Assembly: GCF_030272615.1 (NCBI RefSeq)
Contig: NC_081410.1
Location: 569,491,152 to 569,555,151, forward strand
DNA from: Cryptomeria japonica
Taxonomy: Eukaryota > Streptophyta > Pinopsida > Cupressales > Cupressaceae
Direction of reading: 5' to 3'
Length of the DNA stretch: 64,000 bases
The translations under genes were made by a program, and so were the position numbers. Positions 25,385-37,693 of the stretch are shown here, in pieces (position 1 is the stretch's first letter; each line of letters starts with the position of its first letter). Below the pieces are notes generated by a model that searched no databases, was not told where the DNA came from, and saw only the letters and a program-made list of their open reading frames with translations.

Positions 25385-28300
25385 TTAGTTACCATTTGGT
25401 GGTGGCAAGTTGTCAAAAATGGATTTATACTTTGTCCTTGCATTGGTGAGAGTGGTAGAGAGGGCATCATTAACATTGTCCATGAGTGAATTCTGTGCTT
25501 CAATGTTAGCTAACAGTGAAATGAGTCCATCTAAGGTACTTTCCTCTTGTTGAGTGGATAGGGAGGTAGCTTTGTTGATCTGTTCTTGGATGGAGGAAAG
25601 ATGAGGAAGGAATAATGTTTGAAGTGTCATTATGTCCATCCTTATCTTGTGTTCTTCATTCCTGAGTTCCAATTGTTGAACCATGAGCTGTTGTAGCTTG
25701 GTATAAAAATTTTGAATGGAATTAGGCTCAATGGTCAACTTATTTGAGAGATCGATGATCTCTTTCTCAATTGATCCTATTTTATTTTGATATCTTTAAT
25801 GAATAAAGAAAATGTACAGAGTTTCTGAAATAAATAAAGAATGTGCTTGAGTTGAGGGGTCAACTCAGCAATAAATTTGACAAGTTTAACTTTGCCAATG
25901 GCAATAGCTTTCTGTACCTCTTCAATTATTTTTGCAGTGAGCTCCTTGTCTTTTAGCTTGCTCAAATATTTGGATGCAGCTACTCCAGATGTCTCTATCT
26001 TGGTTAGGAGTTCATCCAGTTGAATGTGGATGGCTGCATCTTTGGTTACTGTAGCTTCAGGTAGCATATTGGTTAAGAGTTCTTTTACCTTCTAAAGTAC
26101 TTTATTTTTCTTTTGAATAGCCATTTGCTTCTCCTGTTTAGCTTTGGCTTTGCATAGTTCACCGAATTCAATTACTTCTCCTGTTTAGCTTTGGCTTTGC
26201 ATAGTTCACTGAATTCAATGAGTGCTTGCCCCTTTAATTTGGATAGATCAACATTGGGCAACACTATTGGTTTTGACAAATCCAATTTGAAACTATGCTT
26301 TTTCATCTTCTTTTCTTTACCTTTCATCGATTGGACTAAAACAATGGCTTGTGAGGCTTGTTGACCCTCGGTAGGTTGCTCAGTAGAGGAAACACTTTGG
26401 TCGGTTTCTTTAGCCTCTATAGTGTCCTTTGGTGTCTCTGAGCTTGGTGTCTTTTTTGCAACATTTTCAATGTTGGAAGGAGATTGAGAGGTCTATTCTT
26501 GAGAAGTATCTTCTCCTGCTGTTGACTTGTGACCTTCTGTGCTTTTCTTTGTATCCTTGGGGGCCTCGGTTGAAATAGGCTGATTGACCGGAGGATAGGG
26601 CTGAACTTGCTCCAAACTATTTCACTCGATACAAGTTGGGCATAAGAATTACCTTCTATCATTTCTTGTTGCAGTGCCTCTATATCCATGATATCTTCAT
26701 CTACTTGTATGGTGTCAGTAGGGTCCTACTCGATGATATCAGGATCTTGCTCGGTGACATCAACTATTTCAAGTTCAGCTTGCTCACCAACATTCTTGAT
26801 TCTAAAGATTTTTTGCCATTTTTCCTTGGTCTCATTCTCTACATCCAAGTAAAGGCCATTCATCAATTTCAAATCTCTTTGCTTGACTAGGAATTTTGTG
26901 TGGTAGTTTGTCAGATGTTCGGTGATCTCATCTACCGACATGTTTGGGAAAAGATGTACCAGATTTCTTTCTCTAATCTGCTTATCTAAGTCCATTGCAT
27001 ACTTCCACCTATTGTCAATATGCAAATATAATTCATTTGGAAGAGATTTACATACTTCCAATGGGACCAATCGGAATTTCAATAGTGTGCAGATGACCGC
27101 TTCTTTTATTTGTCTCTTTTCATCATCAGATCTAGATTCATATTTTACATATCTGAATGATCCAAATCCACCATATTTCTTCAGATTAGCACATAAATTT
27201 TCAACACTATGTATATTTACCTTCTTGCTCTTGACAATCTGAAATTTACTTGCATCTTCAGATTCGGTGTCACTAGACTCTTTTGCCAAAATGAGTCTCT
27301 GAGTAGATTTCTTGTAAGTTTTTGTTACCTTTGGTGCGACAACACTCTTTTTTTTCTTACTCGGTGAAGCTGCAGATGCTCTTGTGTTAGGTCACTTTGC
27401 TGGAGGAGTCAGTGAGACCTTTGATGTATCCTATTTCTTTCTTTTCAACACTTTTCCCTTAGGCAATTCGGTGCTCAGTGTTATAGCTGCCTCTTGGGCT
27501 TCAGATTCCTCTTCGGTAATGGCTATAGTGCCTTTGATAGGTGTGGAGGAAGAATCTTCTCCAAATTTCTCTGTTAATGCCTTTATCATCTTTGTTGCCT
27601 TCCTTGTAGCTTTGGGTACTACAATGCTCATTTTTACTTTTTCCTTCACTTCTTCATATGTTCCATACCTCAGCTCGGTAGCATGCCTTGGTAATGTAAG
27701 AAATGCATCTATTTGTTGTTGTGTGATGTCAAAATCAATCTCATAACCCATAGGTGGCAAAGATTGAGTTCTTGGTTCCACAACATTCACATAATAGTAA
27801 TCAGTGTCCACTTCAAAAAATATGTCATCTTTGTATTTCTCCACTAGCTTGGGTGGAATCTAGTACCTGTTATGCATCCTTTCTTGAAACTTGCTGAAAT
27901 AATCATCCATAATATCATTAAAATTATCACCTAGCTTCTTGATGAAGGCATTGATCTGATGGGTGATTGGTCGGTGTAGTTTCCAAACAACTTTATCGAC
28001 TGATGGAAAGAATTTTTCAAAATAGAAAAACATGCATATTAATAATGATCCAAACTTTAGTGTATTGGCCGAATTGTTCTTCTTTGGCTTCCTTATGGTG
28101 TTTAGATTCTCAAACAGGTTTTTCAGCAACACCTCACATAAATCAATTTTCATGCCTTTCTTCACAATTTTATATGCTAAGTCTACTGTTGCATAGGGTA
28201 CACTATTTTCCCTTACCGATTGGAAGAAACAGTAACCTATTACTCTAATGGCAAACTTTAGTTCTGCATCAATGAGATTGTTCAATTTTAGTCCTCTACA

Positions 28301-28791
28301 ATCTGATTCTACTCCAGTTAAACTGATCAATTCCTTCTATGATATCATTTTCTGAGCTCGGGCATGATCATAAATAGGGTAACCAGTGATCAAATGAATG
28401 ATTTCCTTGGTGATCTTAAATGGTTGCTCTTATAGCCACATGAAGTCATCAAGAACTCTGCTCAAAACAAACTTGACCCACTGGGGTTTGAATACATGGG
28501 GATAGGTTAGGGCTTCAGTCAATCCCTTGATCTTAATGTGCTCATACTTGCTATCCATTTTACCATCGGTGCACAATTCATCATATGTGTCTTTGATTTC
28601 AATGTGACCTAGTTCTTCAACTCAACATTTGGTGAAGAATCTCACATCCTCGACTAATAAAACTCTATCCACGATGAGTGAAAATGCGGTTTTGTCATCC
28701 AGTTCAGATGCAATTTTGGGAATTAAAGAGTATTTCAGTGAGGGCTTTTAATGTTCTCAACAACAACGAGATTCTGGATCTTAGGTGCCAT
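25385..28791 (-). pseudogene. ORF2 of element C, unrecognised conserved retroelement protein
   Basis: The start is MAPKIQNLVVVENIKS at 28791, chosen because ORF2 of F starts alike. Order of blocks: an N-terminal block (WVKFVLSRVLDDFMWL), a central block (DLCEVLLKNLFENL, FGSLLICMFFYFEK, then KYKDDIFFEVDTD and PMGYEID), a low-complexity linker, and a second block (SLPNELYLHIDNRWKYAMD, then LMNGLYLDVENETKEKW). The C-terminus is helical, ending LPPPNGN. It is broken by stops (for example after HNRY and KRKK) and by a 47-bp duplication. I know no family for it; homologues lie in D, E and F. Its conservation suggests a structural or packaging role, which is inference. Confidence 0.75.
26128..26221. 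repeat. 47-bp tandem duplication in ORF2 of C
   Basis: Two copies begin CTTCTCCTGTTTAGC at 26128 and 26175, differing at two or three positions. Forty-seven is not a multiple of three, so the duplication shifts the frame of ORF2. Confidence 0.85.
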
Positions 28792-29342
28792 TGCAGATTT
28801 CAGATAAGAATTAACAAAAGATCCTTAGGGTTTGAAGATTTTCAAATGGTAGATGGTTCACACTTAGCAGATAATAACAACTTGATATGTTCAGTAAACT
28901 AGCTTAACAATGCATTGAGATTGATGTAAATACCTTGAATTTTCTTTGGAGGAGGTTTGATCACCTTTGATTCGCTTTGCTCTGCTCTCTTGAAAACTTG
29001 GTGAGTGAAAAATGACCACGTAAATTCTTTAAGTACACAATATACCTTATCGGGCTCCATGCAGGTTAGGTCAAAAACATTAAATGCACTCGGTTCCACT
29101 AAAATTTCTTTCCTTTTTGCACTTTAACCGAGTAACCAAACTTTCTTCATTTACCGACTTGACAGGCTTCCTGTATTCACCGGCTTGACAGTCTTCCTGT
29201 TTAGTGCTCCAAAAGACTTTGATAGAATTTCAAACTTACTAATACATATTAGTTATGCAGATTTTGAATTAAGTACATAATAAAATAGGAACTGTTAAGA
29301 TTTGACCTTTGAGAGAATGCAGTCCCTTCATACCTCTACCGA

Positions 29343-30696
29343 TTAATTTGGAATAGGTGCACCTAACTCAGTAGGTAAGGTGTTTTTTTCATTTGACACA
29401 ATTTCCTTCTTTTTCCAAATCATCTGTAATTTTTCTTTTATTTCCTCAGTGTCTCCTCTAGGTTGATCCCTGCAATCTCTAGCCAAGTGTCCAACTTTGT
29501 GACAATGAAAACATGCCATACCAGGATTTCTCCATGATCTTCGGTTGTTCATTCCAAACCTTATAAAGCAGTTGGCACTTATATGTCCATATCTTCCACA
29601 ACATTCACACCATATCCTTGTATTATAATCCTATGGTACTGCAGAATATTGTCGGTAAGGATCTGTGTGAGTTTGGTAACCTCTAGTATTTGCTCGGTGT
29701 GCAGACCACATATAGTTTTTCTGCTTAAGCCAACACTCCTCCGTACTATGTCCATATCTATTGCAGTTTTTACAAAACCCTTTTAATTTTTCCTTCTGAT
29801 AATTGTTAATAGACTTTGTCCTACATTGGTTAAATGTGTGACCATATTTATTGCAATTATAACAATAACCATTAGACTTAGTGACATTTGGTTGCTTACC
29901 TTTTCTGATTTGGCACTTGTTAGCAGTATGACCTTGATTTCCACAGTAGTTGCAAATAGGCTTCTTTCTTTTGATGTGCTTCTTGTTTCCAACTTGCTTT
30001 GATGATTCTCCTCTCTTGGTTGTATGAATTCCCTTCTCGCTAGAGTCTTTTCCTTTGTAACCGAGTCCTGCTTCTTTGTTGGGTCTTCTTGTATTCAGCT
30101 GCTCATCCAACATCTTTGATGCTTCATAGCTCTTCTTCAGTGTTTCCTTGGATTTCTTTTTTGTTTCAAGTTCATTGGTCAACCTTAATATTTCAAGTTT
30201 CAATGCTTGATTCTCATCATCTTTCATATTTTCTTCATGATGTGCATAACCTAATTAGAATCGACATATTTTGTTGAATCCCAATCAACCTTATTATTTC
30301 ATCATTATTTTCAAATACTAATGCTTCAATCTGTTGTTTTTCGCTTTCTAGATCTCTTACTTTATCCTCAGCTATCCTCAATGCATCAAGATTCTCAGTC
30401 ATCTGTATGCTGAAATGTTCATGTCCTCTTTTCATTGCTTTTAGCTGATCAGCCAGTGCTTTGTTCTTTTCTTTCAATACTCCAATCATTTCTTCAATCT
30501 CTTCAGATATACTGTTCTTAGATGATGTTTCAATTTGTTCCACTAACTCTTGAGAGTCCTACGAATCATCAGATAATCTTCTTCTCACTTTTAATGATTT
30601 TTGCATTTGTCTTTGCATGTCTGCAATCACTTCATTAGCATGATCCAACTCTTCTTGCAGATACACAATTCTTCAAGATTTTTTATAGCCTTCCAT
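29343..30696 (-). pseudogene. ORF1 of element C, coiled coil plus five zinc knuckles
   Basis: It starts MEGYKK near the primer site, as E ORF1 starts MEG. The N-terminal half is a long charged helix, probably coiled coil (ISEEIEEMIGVLKEKNKALA, then LEILRLTNELETKKKS). A basic linker carries GLGYKGKDSSEKG. Then come five CCHC units: CNYCGNQGHTANKC, CYNCNKYGHTFNQC, CKNCNRYGHSTEEC, CECCGRYGHISANC and CFHCHKVGHLARDC. All ligands are intact. A few stops and a frameshift break it. A nucleic-acid-binding, gag-like particle protein is the natural reading; no capsid fold is recognised. Confidence 0.85.
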
Positions 30697-30744
30697 TGAT
30701 AAGATCTTTCTCTTTAGGTTGTTAAACCTTTTTCCAAGATTCAA

Positions 30745-30756
30745 GCTCTGATACCA
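30745..30756 (-). other. Primer-binding site of element C
   Basis: The minus strand reads TGGTATCAGAGC, the exact Copia site for initiator-Met tRNA, two bases after the 5' LTR. Confidence 0.92.
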
Positions 30757-30758
30757 AT

Positions 30759-31888
30759 TGTTAGGCCCAATATGGAAACCTTTATCAACAATAACTTTAC
30801 TGTTATGCATAAACTAAAAACTGCTACAACATAACATAAAGATAACACAAATAAATAACAATCAAACATGAATCACTCCATAACACATATATTTTGGTTA
30901 CGCAGAAACTCTTGGTTAGAGAGAAAAACTGTAGTCGGGATGGCACCCACAACTTCACTACTGCAATAATAAAGAGTGCTCGATTAGAGCTACATGTTCA
31001 GCTATTTCTGATAGCTTACCCTATTAGGAGTATTAAGATCTATTAGATCTACCTTGCTAAAGGATTTTACAACACTTAAACTAAATGCTGCACCTGGTTA
31101 GAGGCTTTACAATTTATAGACTTGGTTAGAGTCTTTTACCGTGTTAAAGGTTTCTCTTACAACTTCGAAATATTTCAATAAAATCTTTACAAATATCTAC
31201 AACTTTACATCTAGAATGTTATAGCAGATTCTATATGCTCAAAATAAGATTACCTTGCTTATAGAATACCTTGGTAACCCATAAAGTAACTTAGTAAACC
31301 CTTCTATTACTCTGTTCTTTGACTGTTCTCTGAAATCCTTCTCGGTGACCTCTGTGTCTCTGCAAGAGTCATAACACTTAGTGCTTTCTTATGTATCACA
31401 CATGTCTTGCTTCATACACCTCTGTATATCTCTGTCTATCACCCTTTTATCCTTAATCCATGCTCTATAAATAGATCTCTTATGTCGAAGATCTGATTCA
31501 TTGCTTTGATCTTACAAACATGATTTATCAAATGAATAACTATATAAAATATTTCATTGGTTAGATGACCTCAAAATCATACACAATCTTTAAGTGCAAT
31601 TTCCAATGTGATAACGGTTCTATGTTCCTCGATCTTGTAACCCATTTTCCCATGTGTGTCTAGATTCAATGAATCTGGTAACACATTTCACTCGGTGTAT
31701 ATCAACTCAATGTATCATTATTTATGCTCGGTAGACATGGAATGATACTCGTTAGTTAGCTCGGTGTATACTGGGTTCTGTGACTACTTTCTTCTATAAC
31801 CGACTGAATACTTCGGTAGTAGTAACCGACTAGAGTATATAGAATGACTTTGGATGTAAAACTAATGGCAACTTGATAAGTAGTAACA
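30759..31888 (-). repeat. 5' LTR of element C, C-rich box deleted
   Basis: 1130 bases. It aligns with the 3' LTR except that about 42 bases after CCAATATGGAAA are missing, including the C-rich box near the 3' end of the LTR. The rest, including the CTTGGTTAGAG repeats, is retained. Confidence 0.9.
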
Positions 31889-32503
31889 GAGTTGTACCTC
31901 TCAATCTACAATAGAAGAAAATTATGTTGCAACTTTTATGAACTACACCCAGACTATTTGGATGAAGCATGTATTGAATGGCTTCAAAGTTCCTGTATCT
32001 GAACCGGTAAGTATATTTTGTGACAATACAAGTGCAATCAACATCTCCAAGAATCTGGTTTTACATGATAGAACCAAGCACTTTGAGCTCAAGTATCATT
32101 TATTGAGGGAAAAGGTTCAGAACAAGAAGGTTGCATTGCAACATGTTTCCAGTCAGGAGCAGTTAGCAGACATATTCGCCAAGCCTCTACCGAAGGCTAC
32201 TTTTACCTATTTGAGAGGTGAATTAGGGGTGCTGCCCCTTCAAGAGGTCAACTAAAGGTGTGTGCTCCACATCAGTCAGGTCTTACATTGATATATCTTT
32301 TTTTTCAGGATTGGTGTGTTGAAGGATGCTAATCCTCAGGGGGAGCATCATAGTAGAACATAGATGTATATGCCTCCACTTTGGCATTATTGTCAAAGGG
32401 GGAGAAGATGTGAAGTGGAGAGAAGATATCTACAGTATTGGGAAAGAAGATGTGAAGTAGACAGATATCTTTGTATATTGCCATCAATGCCAAAGGGGGA
32501 GAT

Positions 32504-33944
32504 TGTTAGCATATGTGCAAAGTTTGATGACATGATGATATTGTATGATTGTCATTGATGTCAATATGCTGAAGAGTGAACCGGTATGATGTAGTAAACC
32601 GAAATATGTGAAAAAGTGAAAAGAACCGGTATGATGTAGTGAACCGGTATATGGAATGTTTGGTATTGAGGTTTCATATGGTATGACTACCGGTTCGTAG
32701 TCTTAGCTTCAGGGTTTCCGGTTGAAGTGTTCCAAGCCTATGTGATTCAACCGATGATGTCGTGTGATGAGTTAGCATTGTAATCAAGAACAGATTCTGT
32801 TGACATGTCATCCTTGTGCGTGTGAAAGATCTTGCATGAATGAGATTGATCCTATCTACCTCAGGAATGTGTGAAGTCTCTGTAAATGGTGGAGAACACG
32901 TCATGGGTTATCAACCTCCAAGAAGCAGTGAAAACCCAACGATGGAGATCTATTCAAGACTATTGTATTCAATGCAAAGTGTTCAATGCTCAGGATTGAA
33001 CCGACTGAATTGCTTAACCTAAATGTTTAGGGTTTAGGGTTTATGCTACCGACCTATCCTTTTCCTATAAGGTCGATGTTGTGTTTCATGTTGAAGTTGG
33101 TAAATGTTGTTTGTGTATCTAAGAGAAGAGATACATGATTCTTGCCATACCAGATAAGTGAATAGATACCTGCAGAGTGTGGTTGCAGAAGGAAGGAACT
33201 GAAGCCAATCTGCATTGGCATTGAGTGTTGTTACCAGATCATTGTAATACCTTTTGATCTCTAACTACTTCAACAGTTGGAAAATCCCATAACAGGGTAG
33301 CTTTAACCAGCTTGTTTTAAATCCTTTAACAAGGTGACTCAAAATCATTGAGTTCTTGAAATCCTCTAACAAGGTAACCTTTGACAGGGTTTAACCCTTA
33401 ACTAGGTATTTAGCCATCCCTTAACTGGGTGATCCCTAGCAGGATCGATTCCTAACAGAACCTATTGTAATAGTCTTTAACTGGACCAGGCTCCTAACAT
33501 AGCGGACTTCAAAAGAGTTCAAAGAACAACTTGTGGGTATTCATCCCCACCATGGTTTTTCCCAGTTGGGTTTCCATGTGAAAAATATGTGTCATGTGTG
33601 ATGCCTTTTCATGTGATGCTTTCTTATTTTCTGTCAAGTGGTGAATCATGTTGAACTAGCAGGTTATTATATTTCTGATTGTAGAATACCAGTGTATGCG
33701 TAAGGGTGAAGTGAAAATAAGATGTTAGATTGTGTGGAAAGCCAAGTGTTACCAGTTTAGGTCCTTCATCATCTCACTATGTTTAGCTAGTAGTAATTTG
33801 GTTTAGACCGGTGTTAGTGATTTCCAGTCAAGTGCACTGTCTGCAGTCAAACCGGTTCAGGAAGAGTGATTTTTGTTTGTATTGATTCACACCCCCCCCC
33901 TCTCAGTACCAGTTTGTTACTAACTATTCATCATTTATTCATCA
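32504..33944 (+). repeat. LTR 4 of array A
   Basis: 1441 bases, from TGTTAGCATATGTGC to TTTATTCATCA, preceded by CAAAGGGGGAGAT. The GCCTA after it has changed to ACCTA. It includes two TTTAGGG units in tandem at about 33027-33040. Confidence 0.9.
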
Positions 33945-34011
33945 ACCTAGAGCTCATTTCTCAAAATAAGAAGGCCCAAAAAGATACAACCCTCAGGGAA
34001 GGCTCACTATT
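33945..34011 (+). repeat. Captured LTR B flank, copy 3
   Basis: The same 67-base LTR B segment begins ACCTAGAGCTC and ends GGCTCACTATT, followed by AAAGAAGCAAG of gag. It differs from the other copies by a few substitutions. Confidence 0.85.
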
Positions 34012-34053
34012 AAAGAAGCAAGTACTAGTTGTGAACCAAGACAAAGCAGAGAA

Positions 34054-37000
34054 ATGGATGATGAGGAGATCCTGATGGAATTTGAAGGTCTTCTTGCCGA
34101 GAGAATTTTTAAGGGAACTAGTAAATATAGAGGTAAGCTTCCTTTGAAATTCTTTTCTTGTAACTGGATAGGACACATTGCTATAAACTGTCCTAATGGT
34201 GAAAACAAGGACAAATCAGAGAGGTTCAAGAAGTTCAAAGGAGGAAACTAGAGAAACTATTTTGTAGTAGTTGATGAAGGTGTCACTAATGAAGAATAAA
34301 AAGATGAAGAAAGTGAAGATATTGTGTTTGTGGAAGTCAAGGAAGATGTGTTAGACAAGAAGGCTCTTGTCTCCCACTTTGATAATTCCAATGAGTGGAT
34401 CATTTACAATGGGTGTTCTCACCATATGACTGTTGACCGAAGTAAGTTTCTATCTCTCGAAGAGTATGATGGTGGTGTGGTCCATTTTGGCAATTTTGCA
34501 CAATGTATGGTAAAAGGAAGAGGGTCTATCTCTCTGAATGGAAAAAGTAGTGCTAATAATGTGTATTAGGTAGACGGTCTCAGACACAACCTTTTGAGTG
34601 TTGCTCAGTTGAATGACAATGTACTCACTCTAGAATTCAAAAAGGGGGTGTCTAAAATCAAAGGAAAGAATGGTGAACTAATGGCCACTGGTATGCAGAC
34701 CAAAGGAAACCTATTTCAGCTGAATGCAAATATCAATACATGTCTTATGTCTAAGTTTGATGATAGCTGGATATGGCATAGGAGACTTTGCCATGTAAAT
34801 TTTGATAACATAGTGAAGGCCAGTAAGATCAGGGTAGTTAGAGGATTGCCTATGCTGAGGAAACTAGAAAACCCTTTCTGCAGAGTGTCAACTGGGGAAA
34901 ATGTCTTCCTCAACCTTCAAAGGTAAATCTTTCACTGTAGACAATTTACTAGATCTTGTGCATACTTATTTTGTGGTCCTGTGAAAACTAGGAGTGTGTA
35001 GGGAGATAGGTATTTTATGATTCTTACTGATGATTGCTCAAGAATGATGTGGGTCACATTCTTGAAGGACAATTCTAAAGCCTTTGGAAAGTTCAAAGCC
35101 TTCAGAGCACTGGTAGAAAGAGAAAGTGGTAACAGAATCAAATGCCTTAGAACTAATCAAGGTGGAGAATTCACTTCCGGTGAATTCAACAAATACTATG
35201 AAGAGAATGGCATCAAGAGGTAATTATCTGCCCCCCGGACTCCATAGCAGAATGGCCTAGCAGAGAGGAACAACTAGACTATGGTTGAAGCAGCTAGAAC
35301 TATGTTGATCCAAGGGAAGGTTGCTCACACATTTTGGAGAGAAATGGTGAGCACTGCAGTCTACACAATGAACCAAGTACTCATGAAAAAGGGTAAGGAT
35401 AAAACACCTTATGAGTATTGGACCGGTAAGACACCAGTGGTAAGCTACTTTAGAGTGTTTGGTAGCAAATGTTATATCAAGAGGAGTGAGCATTAGAGCA
35501 ATTTTGATGCTGAATGTGATGAGGGAATATTCCTAGGGTATTCCACCAAGAGTAAAGCTCTGAAGTGTTTCAATAGTAGGACTTAGAGAATTGTTGAAAG
35601 CATCAATGTTAGAGTTGATGAAACCTCTGAGAAACCTGAGGAAATTGGAAGTGACCAAGTAGGAGATGAACTGGTAGTAACATTCTGGGAACCAGTTGCA
35701 AAACAACCCAATACCAGTAAATGTGTTCCTACACCAATAGATGTTGATGCTGATGAAGATGAGGATGATGAAGAAAAGCAAGAGGAATCTATCAAGATCA
35801 TCCCTAGGTATGTCAAGTTGAATCCTGATCCGACGAAGATCATAGGAGATAGGGATGCAGGAATTCTAATAAGGAGAAAGGTCAGATAAAATTCTTGTAT
35901 GATCTCTGAATTTGAGCTGAAATCATTTAAAGAGGCACATAAAGATGAGGACTAGATCAAGGTAATGGAAGAGGAACTTGACCAGATAGAAAAGAATGGT
36001 ACATGGTCCTTGGTACCTAGAACGGAATATAAAAATGTCATTGGCACCAAATGGGTTTTCAGAAATAAGCTGAATGAAGATGGCACAGTGGTAAGAAATA
36101 AAACTAGACTGGTGTGTAAAGGATATGCCCAAGAAGAAGGAGAAGGCTATGGATAAACCTTTGCTCCTGTAGCCAGGTTGGAAGGAGTTTGTATGCTTCT
36201 TGCATATGCAGCATTTAAGGGATTCAAAGTATATCATATGGATGTAAAATCTGCATTCCTAAATGGAGTACTTGAAGAGGAGGTATATATAGAGCAACCA
36301 GATGGGTTTTCCCTATCAGAAGACAGTGACATGGTGTGTAGGCTACATAAAGCCTTGTATAGACTAAAGAAGGCACCTAGAGGATGGTATGAATGCTTGC
36401 ATGCCCATCTTGTGAAGATTGGATTTGAAAGAACAAGTGAAAATAGAAATATGTATTTGAAATCAAAAGGAGATTAGATGCTGATATGTGAAGTATTTGT
36501 TGATGACATAATCTTTGGTGGAGATGACAAGATGAGTCATGACTTTGTAGATGAATGAAGAAGGAATTTGAGATGTCACTCATAGGGGAGATCAAGTTCT
36601 TCATTGGACTATAGATTCAACAAATGAAAGATGGAATCTTTATCACTCAGTCCAAGTATGTCACAGAGGTATTGAAGACCTTTGGCATGGAAGATAGCAA
36701 ACTAGTTAGTACACCAATGGTGACCATTTGTAAATTATCAAAAGAGGATAACTTAGTGTTGGTAAATGAGAAGGAATACCGATCAATAATTGGTAAGTTG
36801 CATTATGTATTTCATAGCAGACTAGACATTGCAAATATAGTGGGCATTATTGCACGGTTCCTAAAAATCCCAAGAGAATCCCACTTGGATGCAGTCAAGT
36901 GGATTCTTAGATATTTGAAGGGAACTATTGATTATGGATTATGGTATCCATATAGTAATGATTTCAACCTGAGAGTGTTTACAAATGTTGATTGGGCTAG

Positions 37001-37447
37001 TAATGTGGATGACCAGAAGAGCACAGCCGATGGTGCATTCTTTCTTGGTGGTAGAGTACTCTCATGGATGAGAAAAAGCAGAGTTGTATCTCTCAGTCTA
37101 CAGCAGAAGAAAATTATGTTGCATCTGTTATGAACTACACCCAGACTATTTGGATGAAGCTTGTATTGAATGGCTTGAAAGTTACTGTATCTGAACCGGT
37201 AAGTATTTTTTGTGACAATACAAGTGCAATCAACATCTCCAAGAATCCGGTTTTACATGCTAGAACCAAGCACTTTGAGCTCAAGTATCATTTCTTGAGG
37301 AAAGAGGTTTAGAACAAGGAGGTTGCATTGGAACATGTTTCCAGTCAGGAGTAGTTAGTAGACATATTCACCAAGCCTCTACCGAAGGCTACTTTTACCT
37401 ATTTGAGAGGTGAATTAGGGGTGCTACCCCTTCAAGAGGTCAACTAA
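34054..37447 (+). pseudogene. Copia A copy 4: partial gag to RNase H
   Basis: The gag tail has a knuckle that has lost its first ligand (FFSC....HIAINC). The protease active site has decayed (WIIYNGCSHH instead of DSG). Pre-integrase WHRRLCHVNFDN, the integrase core LTDD and NQGGEFTS (first D of that motif lost), RT with FVDDIIFGGDD, and RNase H to LPLQEVN follow. It is the most decayed copy. Unique stops arise at SEH-stop, RT-stop-RI, GL-stop-IQ, EV-stop-NK and QE-stop-L; at each a sister copy reads CAG. It shares the gag-pol lesions of copies 2 and 3. Confidence 0.88.
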
Positions 37448-37693
37448 AGGTATGTACTCCACATCAGTCAGGTCTTACATTGAGATATCTTTTTTTCAGG
37501 ATTGGTGTGTTGAAGGATGCTACTCCTTAGGGGAGGAACATAGTAGAACATAGATGTATATGCCTCCACTTTGGCATTGTTGTCAAAGGGGGAGAAGATG
37601 TGAAGTGGAGAGAAGATATTTGCAGTATTGGGAAAGAAGATGTGAAGCGGAGAGATATCTTTGTATATTGCCATCAATGTCAAAGGCGGAGAT

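Larger units (their letters stand above)
23830..31888 (-). mobile_element. Non-autonomous LTR element C (8059 bp), complete
   Basis: TGTTAGGCCCAATATGG begins it, TAACA ends it, and GAGTT is duplicated on both sides. The LTRs are 23830-25021 (3') and 30759-31888 (5'). A primer site and polypurine tract are present on the minus strand. The 5.7 kb internal region holds ORF1 (multi-knuckle gag-like) and ORF2 (unknown, shared with D, E and F). No protease, integrase, RT or RNase H motif appears in any frame, so enzymes must come from another element. About 15 differences in a 165-base stretch compared by eye between the LTRs show an old insertion. Confidence 0.9.
20798..32255 (+). pseudogene. Copia A copy 3 pol, split by element C
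   Basis: Two pieces (20798-23829 and 31889-32255) make one copy. The knuckle has lost its first ligand (HFSC....HIAINC), the protease WIIDSGCSHHVT is present, and pre-integrase and integrase are present but shifted and interrupted. RT has FVDDIMFGGDE, and RNase H is split just after SWMSEKKS by element C (GAGTT at 23825-23829 and 31889-31893). The same two-base loss as in copy 2, and the stops before GDRYF, in TP-stop-NG and in DED-stop-IK, occur here. The stop at 23217 is shared with copy 4 only. Confidence 0.88.

Noticed and set aside
23830-31888. Element C as a host gene with a zinc-knuckle protein
   Set aside because: It is bounded by LTRs with TG and CA ends, a GAGTT duplication, a primer site and a polypurine tract, and it interrupts another retroelement.
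33020-33045. TTTAGGG units in tandem, like a plant telomere repeat (also near 19770 and 38273)
   Set aside because: Only two or three units, at the same position in each A LTR. They are ordinary LTR sequence and not an interstitial telomere.
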